Position numbers and translations under genes: made by a program. Below the pieces are notes generated by a model that did not search any database, had not been told where the DNA came from, and was given only the letters and a program-made list of their open reading frames with translations. Of a DNA stretch of 64,000 nt, positions 38,455 through 47,106 are shown in pieces (position 1 is the first letter of the stretch; each line of letters begins with the position of its first letter). The DNA lies in contig SAKE01000019.1 of NCBI GenBank assembly GCA_004017275.1, positions 62,001 through 126,000 on the forward strand, read 5' to 3'. Source of the stretch: Mesorhizobium sp. Its GTDB lineage: Bacteria; Pseudomonadota; Alphaproteobacteria; Rhizobiales; Rhizobiaceae.

Positions 38455-38933
38455 CGAAATGGGCGGTGCGGTCGCTTCGCTTCAAGCAACGAAGTAGCGC
38501 AACCACCATGCATCGACGCATCACCACAGCGCGAATGCCGCTCCAAGATGATCGCGAGGACTTCCAGTCGGCGCGGATGGCCCTGCGCTTCGCTGGTCTC
38601 ATCGTTTTGTCCTCCGCTCGCCAATGGCTGCTTCCCAGGAAGCGGTGCGGCGGCGAGTCATGACAGGAAGGGGCGCGCCGTCTGAGCCGCACCGCATCCG
38701 GAGGACCGGATGGACGACCTACTGAAAGCTCACAGCTGGCTAAGGGTTGCGGGACGCCGCGGCGGGCCTAGAAGGATACGGCGCCACCTGCTGGGAAAGG
38801 CACAAACAGAGAGAATTGCGAGAGTCTAACGACGCGCTAGGAGGCGCAGCGGAATGGTCGAGACGCCAGAGCCAAGAAAAGCGGGGATCAATCCACCGGC
38901 ACACGGCACGCGCGGTGAGGGCGCGGGCGCCCA

Positions 38934-39167
38934 CTACGTGCGCAGGCTCAACAGAATCTCACACGGATCAGCATCGAGGGCCGCAGTTACGTCGAGAAAC
39001 TCAATGATATCGAGACGCCGCTCGCCACCCTCATATTTCGCCACGAAAGATTGCGGACGACCAAGCTTCTCAGCCACCTGCGCCTGCGTCAGCCCTTTGA
39101 CATTGCGCAGTGAGATCAACTGGGCCAGAAACCGCTGGTGGCGGGGAGATCGAAGAGATTTGGGCAT
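38934..39167 (-). CDS. qseC: QseC-like XRE regulator, unit 2
   Basis: A 77-residue helix-turn-helix protein (LTQAQVAEKLGRPQSFVAKY, GGERRLDIIEFLDV). It is divergent to the second QseM-like gene, with two adjacent palindromes between them. That is the geometry described for QseC of R7A, which uses two operator sites to switch between its own promoter and that of qseM. The ATG at 39167 is the only good start. Confidence 0.72.
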   Translation of the reverse strand: MPKSLRSPRHQRFLAQLISLRNVKGLTQAQVAEKLGRPQSFVAKYEGGERRLDIIEFLDVTAALDADPCEILLSLRT

Positions 39168-39204
39168 TTAGGTGAACCGGTCAGGTAGAGACCGGCTCAG
39201 CGAC

Positions 39205-39238
39205 TAATCCCCGTTTCGGATTATCCCATTTTGGGATA
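39205..39238. promoter_or_regulatory. Twin QseC-type operators
   Basis: Two perfect palindromes overlap by two bases: TAATCC-N7-GGATTA at 39205-39223 and TATCCCA-TTT-TGGGATA at 39222-39238. They sit between divergent qseC-like and qseM-like genes, 46 bases before the qseM start. Confidence 0.65.
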
Positions 39239-39283
39239 TTCTGCCTTGCATCCAGCGATCAACATGCGAGGTTCGCGGCAGAC

Positions 39284-39565
39284 ATGAATCGATCACCGGG
39301 AACAGATAGGACTCAAAGCTCAACACTGCTCGACGAAGTCCCTTGGTCTGACCGTCTTACCTCCTACGACAGGGCGCACTTTACCATCTATATGAGGCTC
39401 CTGGACGCCTCAGCCGATGAGGCGCCCGAAGAGGAAATGGCCCAACTGATCCTCGGCATTGATCCGGCACTTGAACCGGAGCGCGCCAGGAAGGCGCTTC
39501 GTAGTCATCTCGACCGTGCGAACTGGATGGTGACGAGCGGCTACAAGGAATTGTTCGCCAGCTGA
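39284..39565 (+). CDS. qseM: QseM-like anti-activator, unit 2
   Basis: A 93-residue paralogue of the protein at 38188: LLDEVPWSDRLTSYDRAHF, YMRLLDASADEAPEEEMAQL, HLDRANWMVTSGYKELFAS. The two differ mostly in the first 15 residues and at scattered positions, so both seem to be under constraint. A QseC-type switch controls it. Two anti-activators in series could give tighter or differently timed repression of transfer. Confidence 0.72.
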   Translation: MNRSPGTDRTQSSTLLDEVPWSDRLTSYDRAHFTIYMRLLDASADEAPEEEMAQLILGIDPALEPERARKALRSHLDRANWMVTSGYKELFAS

Positions 39566-39570
39566 CAAAT

Positions 39571-40095
39571 TCGCAGTGCTCGGTCATAGAAGCAGGCAGT
39601 TCCTGTGGCAGCCACGGTCAGGCTGATCGGGACCTGCACTACAGCCCCGGCAAAATGGCCCCAGTGGCGAGCACAATTAAGTTCCCAGGAAATCGGGTTT
39701 GGCAACCGAGCGTCTGACGTGATAGAAGGTTCCGCTCTGTCTGGATGGGTATTAGCCCGGAGCAGCACTCCATATCGTGCCGGCGCTCGACGAAGGGTCC
39801 ACCTCTTCGCTTTCAAGCCGCATAACCGACAGCCATCGCCCTAAGTTAAGGGTTTAGAGATTACCGGCAGGCAGGTATGCAAGCGGGCCATCCTCGGAAA
39901 CTATATAACCGCACGACTAGCTCGTCAGCGACGAAACACCCGCTCGAGCACCCATAGACTATGAGCACCGGCGCGGACTGGAAGAATACGGCTGCATCGC
40001 CCGAGCCGGCGGAACAGAAGATCTTGGCATCCAGTCAACGCTCGATACAAGGCGTGCGATCGAATGGCCCGAGCACAAGGGGATCAGAAAGCTTC
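39571..40095. other. No recognisable gene
   Basis: A short frame from ATG 39961 has no recognisable domain. I found no clear 18-base tra box palindrome. Confidence 0.4.
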
Positions 40096-40832
40096 TCAGA
40101 GAATTGAGGACCCTTCGGACCCCAAAAGGGCTATAGCCTGATTTTGGGTTCGCACGCCTAGCTTCTTCTTGGCATTGTCCAAATGAAAAGCGATCGTGCG
40201 TGGCTTGATACCCAAGATGCGGCCGGTCACCCAGGCTGAATTACCCCGCGCTGCCCACCTCAGGCACTCATATTCGCGGGATGTCAGCGAAATCCCATCC
40301 ACTGTTCGATCGCTCGGCAATTTGCGGCGAACGCAACGATGAAAGCAGGCCGCCATCAGTTGAAGAGCTTGTTCGTACCGCTCAGCGACCCGAAGAAATA
40401 CTGGACGAGGCTCATCGGCGGCAAAAGTAACCGCAGCGATGCGGCCGCGGAGATCGACAATTGGGATCGTCAAACCGCAGCAGATGCTGAATTGAGCCGC
40501 CTCATCGAATAGCTGCTGTTGAGCCGGCGACATTTTATCGCCTCCGAAATTCGATCCCCAGTGAAACGGGCAGCCGCCATTTCGAGCACGCAAGACCACA
40601 GGATCGAGTTTCTCATACTGATTTTCCAGATACTGTCTGGTCCAGCGGGGTGGTAGTTTGAAATTAGCCTCGGTTTGCCGGAAGGCCGTGCTGGCAAGGA
40701 GAGGTAGGCAAAGAAGATTAGGTCAAGTCGTCCGGCCGCCTCAGCCATGGCATCCCGGAAATCTGCCTCATCGACACTCTGTGACAGTCTTTCTAGGAAT
40801 GTCTCGAAAACAAGTGGCATGTCCCTCGTCAT
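40096..40832 (-). pseudogene. traR: TraR-like LuxR-family quorum-sensing regulator with one frameshift
   Basis: The N-terminal autoinducer-binding part starts at ATG 40832 (or MPLVFE, 40820): FETFLERLSQSVDEADFRDA, FFAYLSLP, RLISNY. Near 40645-40652, in a run of C residues, the frame breaks. The continuation RWTRQYLENQYEKLDPVVLR, GGCPFHWGSNFGG is in another frame and leads to the GerE helix-turn-helix LTSREYECLRWAARGNSAWV, IAFHLDNAKKKLGV. One added base would restore a complete protein of about 245 residues. It is either a recently inactivated gene or a sequencing error. Confidence 0.8.
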
Positions 40833-40949
40833 CGTCGCGCTCGATTCTTCCTCTTTCTGCACGCCTTCCGGCTGCGTCGTGTATGTCCCGACAAACGTGA
40901 TTGAATCCGCGGGCGTCGCTGGGCTGACCGGGCTCCAGAATGCTGCCAC

Positions 40950-41767
40950 ACTTTCGATCTTCGTCGGTCATCCCAATCATGCTGGGCTCACCCGATGGGC
41001 GTCTGGCAGACGCCTCATGATCTCAACAGCTCAATCAGAGAATCTCCATGCATTAAATCATGACCGCCCCTGCACCGACCAAACCAGGAGAAATCATCCT
41101 GCGCTGACCAAAAGCCATCATTGACCCCAGCTTTTGCAGGAATTTGGGTCGGCATTAGCATAACAATTCGGATAGCCGCTCATCCCCCACCCGGGGCGCC
41201 GTGATCCGCAAAGAAGTGTTGCGATGCTTTCTTTTCTTTGATAGGCAAATCGTCTCAACAATATTAAAATGCCTTTCCTTGTGAACGGGGTGGCGTGTGA
41301 GTATCGTCCTTTTATATACCTGACGTGATAAAATTCACCGCAATGATTATTCTGCTCTTTGTGATGTGAAGGAAGATAATCATCGGCATTGCCGCACTTT
41401 GGAACCGGCGACCGTGGCCCGCTGCAATGATGTAAAGGGCACGTCTAAGCTCAATCTGCATCGGAACGTGCAGATGACCTTTACCAGACCCTCGATTCCG
41501 CACGGGCCATAATGATACTGATTACGTGGGTCAAAAAGGGCGCCCTGCCGGCGGGGAGGTACACCCGCAGGGCGCGCCGCACAGAGGTCCTGGTCGTTGG
41601 GCAACAGGACAGCGGCGGCAGATCTGATTCGGTTACAAATCGTGACTGAAATAGCCCGGAGCATGCTCAAGATCAGATATCTGGAATTCAACAGTTTTGG
41701 GTCTGCTCGGCGCAGTAGCGCGCAGGGACATGCCTGCCTCCGGACTCGCTCCTTCGCGATCGCAAAA
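40950..41767. other. No recognisable gene
   Basis: Between traR and the aminotransferase. It includes an AT-rich stretch (41220-41350) and no recognisable domain on either strand. Confidence 0.4.
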
Positions 41768-43174
41768 TCATACGGCACCCTCGGCCTTCAGCGCGCGATA
41801 GGTGGTATCGACCGACTTTACCGTCGCGTCGACAATGATGTCGATCTCTTTTCGGGTAATGATCAGGGGGGGGGCATAACCGAGGATGTCGCCATGCGGC
41901 ATGGCCCGTCCGATGACACCATTCTCAAACAGAGCAGCTGCAGTGCGCACCCCGACCTGAAGGTCGGGTTCGAATGGTATCCTTTGTTTTGGGTCCCGCA
42001 TCATCTCTACGGCCGACAGGATACCCACTCCGCGAACTTCACCAACGATGGGATGTCCCGCCAGCTCGGCCTTCATCCGGTCTTGCCAATACGGTCCAAC
42101 ATCGCGGACATGCTCCAGAATATTTTTTTCTTTAAGCAGTCGAATATTGGCGAGCGCGGCTGCGGCACAAAGCGTGTGCCCCGAATATGTCCAGCCGTGG
42201 CCGAGTGCGCCGTGCTTCTCAGTTCCTTGTTCCAAAACCGACCAGACACGGTCGCCAATGATTGACCCGGAGATGGGGAGGTAGGCGGAACTCAAACCCT
42301 TTGCGATGGTCACGAAATCCGGACGCATGTTATACAGGTGGGAACCGAACTTCTCGCCGGTTCGCGCGAAGCCACAGACCACTTCATCCGCGATTAGAAG
42401 GATATCGTATTTGTCGAGCACCGCTTGAATGGACGTCCAGTACCCTTTGGGGGGCGGCACAATACCTCCTGTCCCAAGTACCGGCTCTCCGATAAAAGCT
42501 GCAACCGTTTCCGGTCCTTCGGCCAGGATCAAGGCTTCAAGCTCATCGGCACAGCGCCGGGAGAACGCTTCCTCGCTCTCCTCGACACGCGCCTGGCGGT
42601 AATAGTGCGGCGTGGTTGTATGGCGCACCAAATCCAGAGGCAGGTCGAAGAAATTGTGAAAGAAGGGAAGGCCAGTTAGGCTACCCGTGACCAATCCAGA
42701 CCCGTGATAGCCGCGATTTCGCGAGATGATCTTTTTCTTTTCGGGCCGGCCAAGAATGTTATTATAGTACCAGACCAGCTTGATGTTGGTTTCGTTGGCA
42801 TCGGAACCGGAGAGGCCGAAATAGACCCTTCGCATGTTCTGACCGAAATACTCGACCACGGCCTCTGCCAACAGGGCGACCGGCTCCGTACCTTGGCTGG
42901 CATAGACGTGCGCGAACGGCAATTCGTGTGCTTGCCTGGCAATGGCCTCGGCGATCTCCGTGCATCCATATCCCATGTTGACGCAGTAGAGTCCTCCGAA
43001 ACCGTCGAGGCTCCTTCGGCCTTCGGTGTCCCAGATATAGACGCCTTCCGCACCGGCCATAATCCTATTTGGCGTTTCGCCTCGGCTGTGCTTGGCCAAA
43101 TGCGTAGAAGGATGGAAGACGAAGCTTCTATCCTTCTCCCGGAGTTGCTCGGTTCCCAGATTGCTCAAGCGCAT
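41768..43174 (-). CDS. Class III (omega) aminotransferase, y4uB-like
   Basis: A 468-residue PLP-dependent enzyme. It shows the class III features GVYIWDTEGRRSLDGFGGLY, SGSDANETNIKLVWYYNN, LLIADEVVCGFARTG and the Schiff-base lysine in FVTIAKGLSSAYLP. It transfers the amino group of an omega-amino acid, amine or alanine to a keto acid; the substrate is not predictable. I start at ATG 43174 (MRLSNLGTEQL), which has GAGGAGAG upstream. It resembles y4uB of pNGR234a, where y4uC (an ALDH) is adjacent; here a y4uC-like gene lies 6.6 kb away. A sigma-54-like promoter lies about 55 bases upstream. Confidence 0.92.
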   Translation of the reverse strand: MRLSNLGTEQLREKDRSFVFHPSTHLAKHSRGETPNRIMAGAEGVYIWDTEGRRSLDGFGGLYCVNMGYGCTEIAEAIARQAHELPFAHVYASQGTEPVALLAEAVVEYFGQNMRRVYFGLSGSDANETNIKLVWYYNNILGRPEKKKIISRNRGYHGSGLVTGSLTGLPFFHNFFDLPLDLVRHTTTPHYYRQARVEESEEAFSRRCADELEALILAEGPETVAAFIGEPVLGTGGIVPPPKGYWTSIQAVLDKYDILLIADEVVCGFARTGEKFGSHLYNMRPDFVTIAKGLSSAYLPISGSIIGDRVWSVLEQGTEKHGALGHGWTYSGHTLCAAAALANIRLLKEKNILEHVRDVGPYWQDRMKAELAGHPIVGEVRGVGILSAVEMMRDPKQRIPFEPDLQVGVRTAAALFENGVIGRAMPHGDILGYAPPLIITRKEIDIIVDATVKSVDTTYRALKAEGAV

Positions 43175-43345
43175 GTCCCTCTCCTCGCGATAAATTGGCG
43201 GAGGGCACTCGGCCAGCCACCTGTTTAGCAAATAGCATACCGGAAACGTCCCTCGAGTTTCTCGGGAATGCAGGTTATTGGCCGTGGAATTCGCGGGATC
43301 GGCCCGAATTGCCGTGAAAACTAAGGCGTCACCTTCGCCTTAGCC
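43124..43345 (-). repeat. Aminotransferase promoter/5' region, left copy
   Basis: Together with 47070-47265 this is a diverged direct duplicate. Both carry CAGATTGCTCAAGCGCAT, TGGCGGA-AGC-CTCGGCCA, a TATACCG-like box, GTCCCT-GAGTTT and GGGATC-G-CC. The left copy drives the intact aminotransferase. Confidence 0.8.
43227..43242 (-). promoter_or_regulatory. Sigma-54-like promoter of the aminotransferase
   Basis: The minus strand reads CGGTATGCTATTTGCT: GG and GC ten bases apart, a full TTGCT -12 box and a degenerate -24 box. The duplicate at 47156 keeps the same elements (CGGTATACTAATTGCT) despite divergence around it. No TGT-N10-ACA site is seen upstream. Confidence 0.45.
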
Positions 43346-43439
43346 GAGGGTCGGGGGCGCGTCCTGCAAACACGAACAGCTTACGACGCGCATGCGCCCA
43401 CCATAGTGCCCGATTAGCGGGCGATATTGGGTAGTGTGC

Positions 43440-44025
43440 TGAGGGTTCTGCAAATTCGCTGAGAGAGGGCGGTCATGGCAGGCTGGTGATGTTCAACGTC
43501 ACCGATTCCCTGGAAGGAACGCCACCATGACCAAGACAGAAAGTAAGACCGCCAGCGCTGCCGTCAAAGACATTCTGCTTTCGAATCCGGATGGATTGCA
43601 CGAGGTGATCCGCGCGGTGATGCAGGAGGTGCTCGAGGCCGAGATGGACGAGGCGCTGGGTGCTTCGAAGAGCGAGCGCACGCCGGAGCGTCTCGGCTAT
43701 CGCTCGGGTTACTATGGCCGCACGCTTGTCACCCGGGTCGGCAAGCTTGAGCTGCGGGTTCCGCAGGACCGGGCGGGCCGCTTCTCGACCGAACTTTTCG
43801 AGCGTTACCAGCGTTCCGAGCGGGCCTTGGTGGCGACGCTTGCGGAGATGTATGTGCAGGGCGTGTCGACCCGGAAGGTCAAGGCGATCACCGAAGAGCT
43901 GTGCGGCCATGAGTTCTCGGCCTCGTCGATCTCGGCCATCAACAAGCGGCTGGACGAGAGCCAGAAGGTTCGGCCCGGCAAAGACGCGCGGCGAGAGCTC
44001 CTTGCCATCGACATCTTGATTCGCA
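43440..44025 (+). pseudogene. IS256-family transposase, 5' fragment
   Basis: The left terminal region GGCGGTCATGGCAGGCTGGT precedes a transposase starting at 43527 (MTKTESKTASAAVKDILLS). It includes LGYRSGYYGRTLVTRVGKLE, RVPQDRAGRFSTELFERYQR and GVSTRKVKAITEELCGHEFS. Homology stops after SASSISAINKRLDESQK, before any catalytic residue. It is related to the intact element at 62.3-63.6 kb but not identical. Confidence 0.88.
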
Positions 44026-44474
44026 GCCGACCAGCGCCGCCAAGTTCTATCGGTCAGCGTGTTGCCTTTCTTGCGATCGCAGATTCGTGGTTGCAGCGCA
44101 GGGCGAGCCGAGCTGCGGCTCGCAGGAGGGGGCAGCCGACAGAATTGCGCGGCCTGAAAAGCTGCCTCCATCAATGCTCGCCGCTCGTGCAGTCTCGAAA
44201 CGCTGGATCAAGCCTCAACGTCGAACAGCCGCTCCTTTTCCTCGCGAAACCAGCGCCCTCGCGCGACGTGATCGTGCCTGACGATCCGACGCTTCGAGCG
44301 GGGCTCCTCAAATAGGTTGCACATGACCTGCAGCTTTCTGCCAAACTCAGCAAATCGGACGTCTTCTTATCATCGCTCGGCAAGCTCGGAACAGGCTGGC
44401 GGTCGTTGCTAAGGCTAGTCGCCGCCAGCGGATGGCGAGGATGTTTTGGCGGCTAAGTGCTTTTAGGTGGGCGA
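44026..44474. other. No recognisable gene
   Basis: Between the IS256 fragment and the end of the TIR operon. No domain seen. Confidence 0.4.
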
Positions 44475-44981
44475 TTATAAGCCGAGATCGCGATAGGTGC
44501 TTTCGCCATAGCTCCTGGCGCCATCGCCACGCTGAGCGTTTGAAAGCCGATGAAATTCGCTCGGCCAATTGGCTAGCGCGTGCTTGATGGCCTTCATCTT
44601 GAACGGCACGTGCACAACACATTTGTCCCTGATGATAGGCGGACAGCTCACATCTTGTTGCCGCGAGCCGTTAAGGTTTGCTGCGATTATCGGCAGACCT
44701 AGATCAAGAGCCAATTCCATTTCCCAGCGCACGAAGCGAAAAAGGTTTTTCGTCTTCTCACCGATCAGGACAAGTACCTGGCTCGATCCATTCATTCTGT
44801 TGCGAAGATTGCGTTTAACATAATCTTCGTCCTGTGCTCGGCCCGTCATATTGTCCAGATCGTGAGCGTTCGCGAATTCAAAACTCACATTCTCGCTGGC
44901 GTTCCACCCTTTCATAAAGCGGTATGCCCAAGCGTCTTCATCGCCGTCAAATATTACATAGGTCGGATCGCTGTATGCCAT
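44475..44981 (-). CDS. ThsB-like TIR-family protein (DUF1863/MTH538 type)
   Basis: A 168-residue protein of the TIR-like family that includes ThsB of Thoeris. It opens with TYVIFDGDEDAWAYRFMKGW and contains DEDYVKRNLRNRMNGSSQVL, VLIGEKTKNLFRFVRWEMEL and LGLPIIAANLNG. The glutamates at 87 and 89 (WEME) are at the position of the catalytic Glu of TIR enzymes. ThsB proteins sense phage and make NAD-derived signal nucleotides. It is the third gene of a co-directional trio, nine bases after the SLATT gene, with GAGA before its ATG. The ORF is intact. Confidence 0.8.
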   Translation of the reverse strand: MAYSDPTYVIFDGDEDAWAYRFMKGWNASENVSFEFANAHDLDNMTGRAQDEDYVKRNLRNRMNGSSQVLVLIGEKTKNLFRFVRWEMELALDLGLPIIAANLNGSRQQDVSCPPIIRDKCVVHVPFKMKAIKHALANWPSEFHRLSNAQRGDGARSYGESTYRDLGL

Positions 44982-44990
44982 TGTTGTCTC

Positions 44991-45851
44991 TTAGTTGTTT
45001 TGACGAGCAACCCACTGGGTGTGCTCCCGTGAGAAAGCCAGTTCGGCTTCGTTCACCGCGGCGGAGAATGCCTCATCCGAGTTGGCGTCCGTAATAAGGT
45101 CGGCAGTCAAGCCGATCTCGTGAGCTGTCAACGTGTAAGCCGATGCCAATTCGTTAAATTTCTTGATCTGGGTCCACCCGATAAGGGAGGCGGCGATGAC
45201 AATTAGCGGCTCGGTCGGCCAGCCTGGCATCGCGGGGTCAGCGATGCGTACTACGATGAACGAGAATCCCAGAGCGTATGCAAAAATACCAAGGCCCATC
45301 CAGACTTTCGCGGACCTCTTGTTCGAGCGCGCCTTCTTCTCGTACCACTTCCGTTGGTCGCAGATTCGTCTCTGCAGATATAGGTCTTTTCGTTCTTTTC
45401 GCGGGGAGTCCCTTATCGACATCATCTCGTCCGTTGTTTGGGGCGATGCTGAATCGGTGCCGCTCAACGCGCTACCAAGGTGACGATTGCTATCAAGGAT
45501 ATCTTCCATGAGCTTTCGAAAATCAGCTCTGGCGTCAGCCGCGCGCGCGTCATCGAACGGCTGTGCTCGCATCGCGAAGCGCCAAGTCAATGTCTTCACC
45601 GACTCTGCCAGAGCTCGAGCCTGATACCAGACCTGCTCGGGCTTTGTGACCGACCGGAAAATGAGGACTCCCATTGAGCAAAGAAATACCGCAGCATAGA
45701 CACCGAAATAGGCTTTTGATGACGACAAGTCCAAAGAGAGCACCGACGCTAAAAAAAGAAGAACGTACTCTGCCCGGATCAGGCGCAGAAACGTCGCCTG
45801 CTGCTCGTTGGATGCCACGTCGGCGCTATTATAGAGTCCAGGATATTTCAT
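44991..45851 (-). CDS. SLATT/DUF4231-type membrane protein (candidate effector)
   Basis: A 286-residue protein with two close transmembrane helices (about 28-43 and 47-66), a charged helical stretch (70-180), and a second helix pair (about 182-201 and 215-228) followed by a soluble tail. This is the build of the DUF4231/SLATT proteins, proposed as membrane-pore effectors in nucleotide-signal defence systems. It lies between two TIR-family genes, 17 bases after the first and nine before the second. Pore formation in response to a TIR-made signal is inference. It is not a ThsA: no SIR2, SLOG or macro domain is visible. Confidence 0.72.
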   Translation of the reverse strand: MKYPGLYNSADVASNEQQATFLRLIRAEYVLLFLASVLSLDLSSSKAYFGVYAAVFLCSMGVLIFRSVTKPEQVWYQARALAESVKTLTWRFAMRAQPFDDARAADARADFRKLMEDILDSNRHLGSALSGTDSASPQTTDEMMSIRDSPRKERKDLYLQRRICDQRKWYEKKARSNKRSAKVWMGLGIFAYALGFSFIVVRIADPAMPGWPTEPLIVIAASLIGWTQIKKFNELASAYTLTAHEIGLTADLITDANSDEAFSAAVNEAELAFSREHTQWVARQNN

Positions 45852-45868
45852 TTTTGAAGCACACCAGT

Positions 45869-46456
45869 CTATTTTGTGGCGGTAAATTCTTTAAGCCAGG
45901 ATTTGGCAAACGTGAGGTTAGCAGTCGAGCTTACAGAGCCTATTCTTGAGCGAGGCGCGGTCCCTCTGTTCATAAACAGGAATGCAGGTCCTGTCCCATC
46001 AATGTAAGGGTATAGGCCCAAAAATTCTTGCCCGGAGAATGTTTCCGAAGAATTTTTTGCCACGGGCAGAACCGCTACCGCGGTCCGAAACCCATCGAAA
46101 AAGCCAAGCTCCCAAGGCATCCATCTGGATCCTGGAGAATTGTTTGAATGCACATAGATAAGCGTCTTTGACTGCCTCATACGGGTTCGCAGCAACTCGG
46201 CGGTGGCCGAGGAGACCTTTGTGCGGTCCAGTTGTGAATCTTCGACCCAATCTACGTAAGCAGTGAACCCAAGCTCCTCGAAAATTCGCTTCACACCGAG
46301 AATGATCTCTGCGTCCTTGAAAGAATGTGACAGAAAAACGTCGAATGACGATCTGGCTGTAGCTGCGGCCGTCTCTTCCTTTAGAACGATCGATGCGGCT
46401 CTATGTCCTCGACTGGCATTCGCAACTCTTTTCAGCTCTGCCTCGGTCAGTAGCAC
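45869..46456 (-). CDS. TIR-domain protein
   Basis: A 195-residue protein. After 35 residues a TIR domain begins at SSFDVFLSHSFKDAEIILGV, continues ELGFTAYVDWVEDSQLDRTK and MRQSKTLIYVHSNNSPGSRW, and reaches the catalytic-type Glu116 in MPWELGFFDG. Such domains hydrolyse NAD or make cyclic ADP-ribose-type signals. The start is GTG 46456 with GGGGGA nine bases upstream. It is the first gene of the trio TIR - SLATT - ThsB-like; the gene ends 17 bases before the SLATT start. Confidence 0.85.
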   Translation of the reverse strand: MLLTEAELKRVANASRGHRAASIVLKEETAAATARSSFDVFLSHSFKDAEIILGVKRIFEELGFTAYVDWVEDSQLDRTKVSSATAELLRTRMRQSKTLIYVHSNNSPGSRWMPWELGFFDGFRTAVAVLPVAKNSSETFSGQEFLGLYPYIDGTGPAFLFMNRGTAPRSRIGSVSSTANLTFAKSWLKEFTATK

Positions 46457-46859
46457 TATTCAAATCCCCCCATGATCTGTTCGCAATCTATGAACTTGAC
46501 GCCCATTCGATTAAGCGACCCTTGTCTTGTGAAAACTGGCACCATGCTCTCCAGCCGGGTAGCGCAACCTCCACCTTCTCAAAGACCACGTCGGCTGGCA
46601 GGAGTGACCGGCCTTGTCACCCACCTACGCGCCCCCGGCACAGCCATGCTCCTCACTTAGAAGGCTGCGGAGACCAGCAATGTCAAACAGGACAGACGAT
46701 CTCCTAATCTCGATCAGCAACGAACTTAGGACGTAAAAACGCGATGGAGCGATCTCCGAATGTCCGCAGGCGTCGAGGGCCCGGTTGGTCGTCAAGGCCG
46801 AGCGGGCCAGCTTGCACTCCCGCTATCCGTCGGCTTGCCAAACCCTCGCTGTAGATTTC
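46457..46859. other. Region upstream of the TIR operon
   Basis: No gene recognised. It should hold the promoter of the TIR operon; I could not pick a convincing -35/-10 pair. Confidence 0.35.
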
Positions 46860-47106
46860 GCCCCCTACACGGATGCGCTGACCGCGACTAAGCTCAATCG
46901 CCACTGATCGCCAATCCAGGGCGAAAGTTCCCCCCTTGAAGTAGCGGTAGAGGCATTTTTCGGCACTTCGCATCTTAGATATGGACGCCTCCTCAACCAG
47001 GCACGATCCGGTTTGGCTTCTCGCCGTAACCGTGCTGGGCAAGTGCGTCCGATGGCTGCTTCGATCCGTCTCCTGGAATGATCGGTTCCAGATTGCTCAA
47101 GCGCAT
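46860..47106 (-). pseudogene. 5' fragment of a second aminotransferase copy
   Basis: On the minus strand from ATG 47106 it reads MRLSNLEPIIPGDGSK, GEKPNRIVPG and stop, matching MRLSNL and GETPNRIMAG of the gene at 41768-43174. Weak similarity (GVHI, then a frame break) continues for about 100 bases. The rest is absent, replaced by the TIR cassette. Confidence 0.75.

Larger units (their letters stand above)
37570..39570. repeat. Tandem duplication of a qseC/qseM unit
   Basis: Unit 1 (about 37570-38460) and unit 2 (about 38670-39570) have the same order: GC-rich leader, minus-strand XRE gene, intergenic operator, plus-strand QseM-like gene. The QseM-like genes are strongly similar to each other (PWSDR, YMRLLDASAD, LGIDPA-EPERAR, SHLDRANW). 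The XRE genes are not close paralogues of each other. Confidence 0.75.

Noticed and set aside
44991..45851. ThsA effector of Thoeris
   Set aside because: No SIR2, SLOG or macro domain is visible; the protein is mostly membrane helices of the SLATT type.
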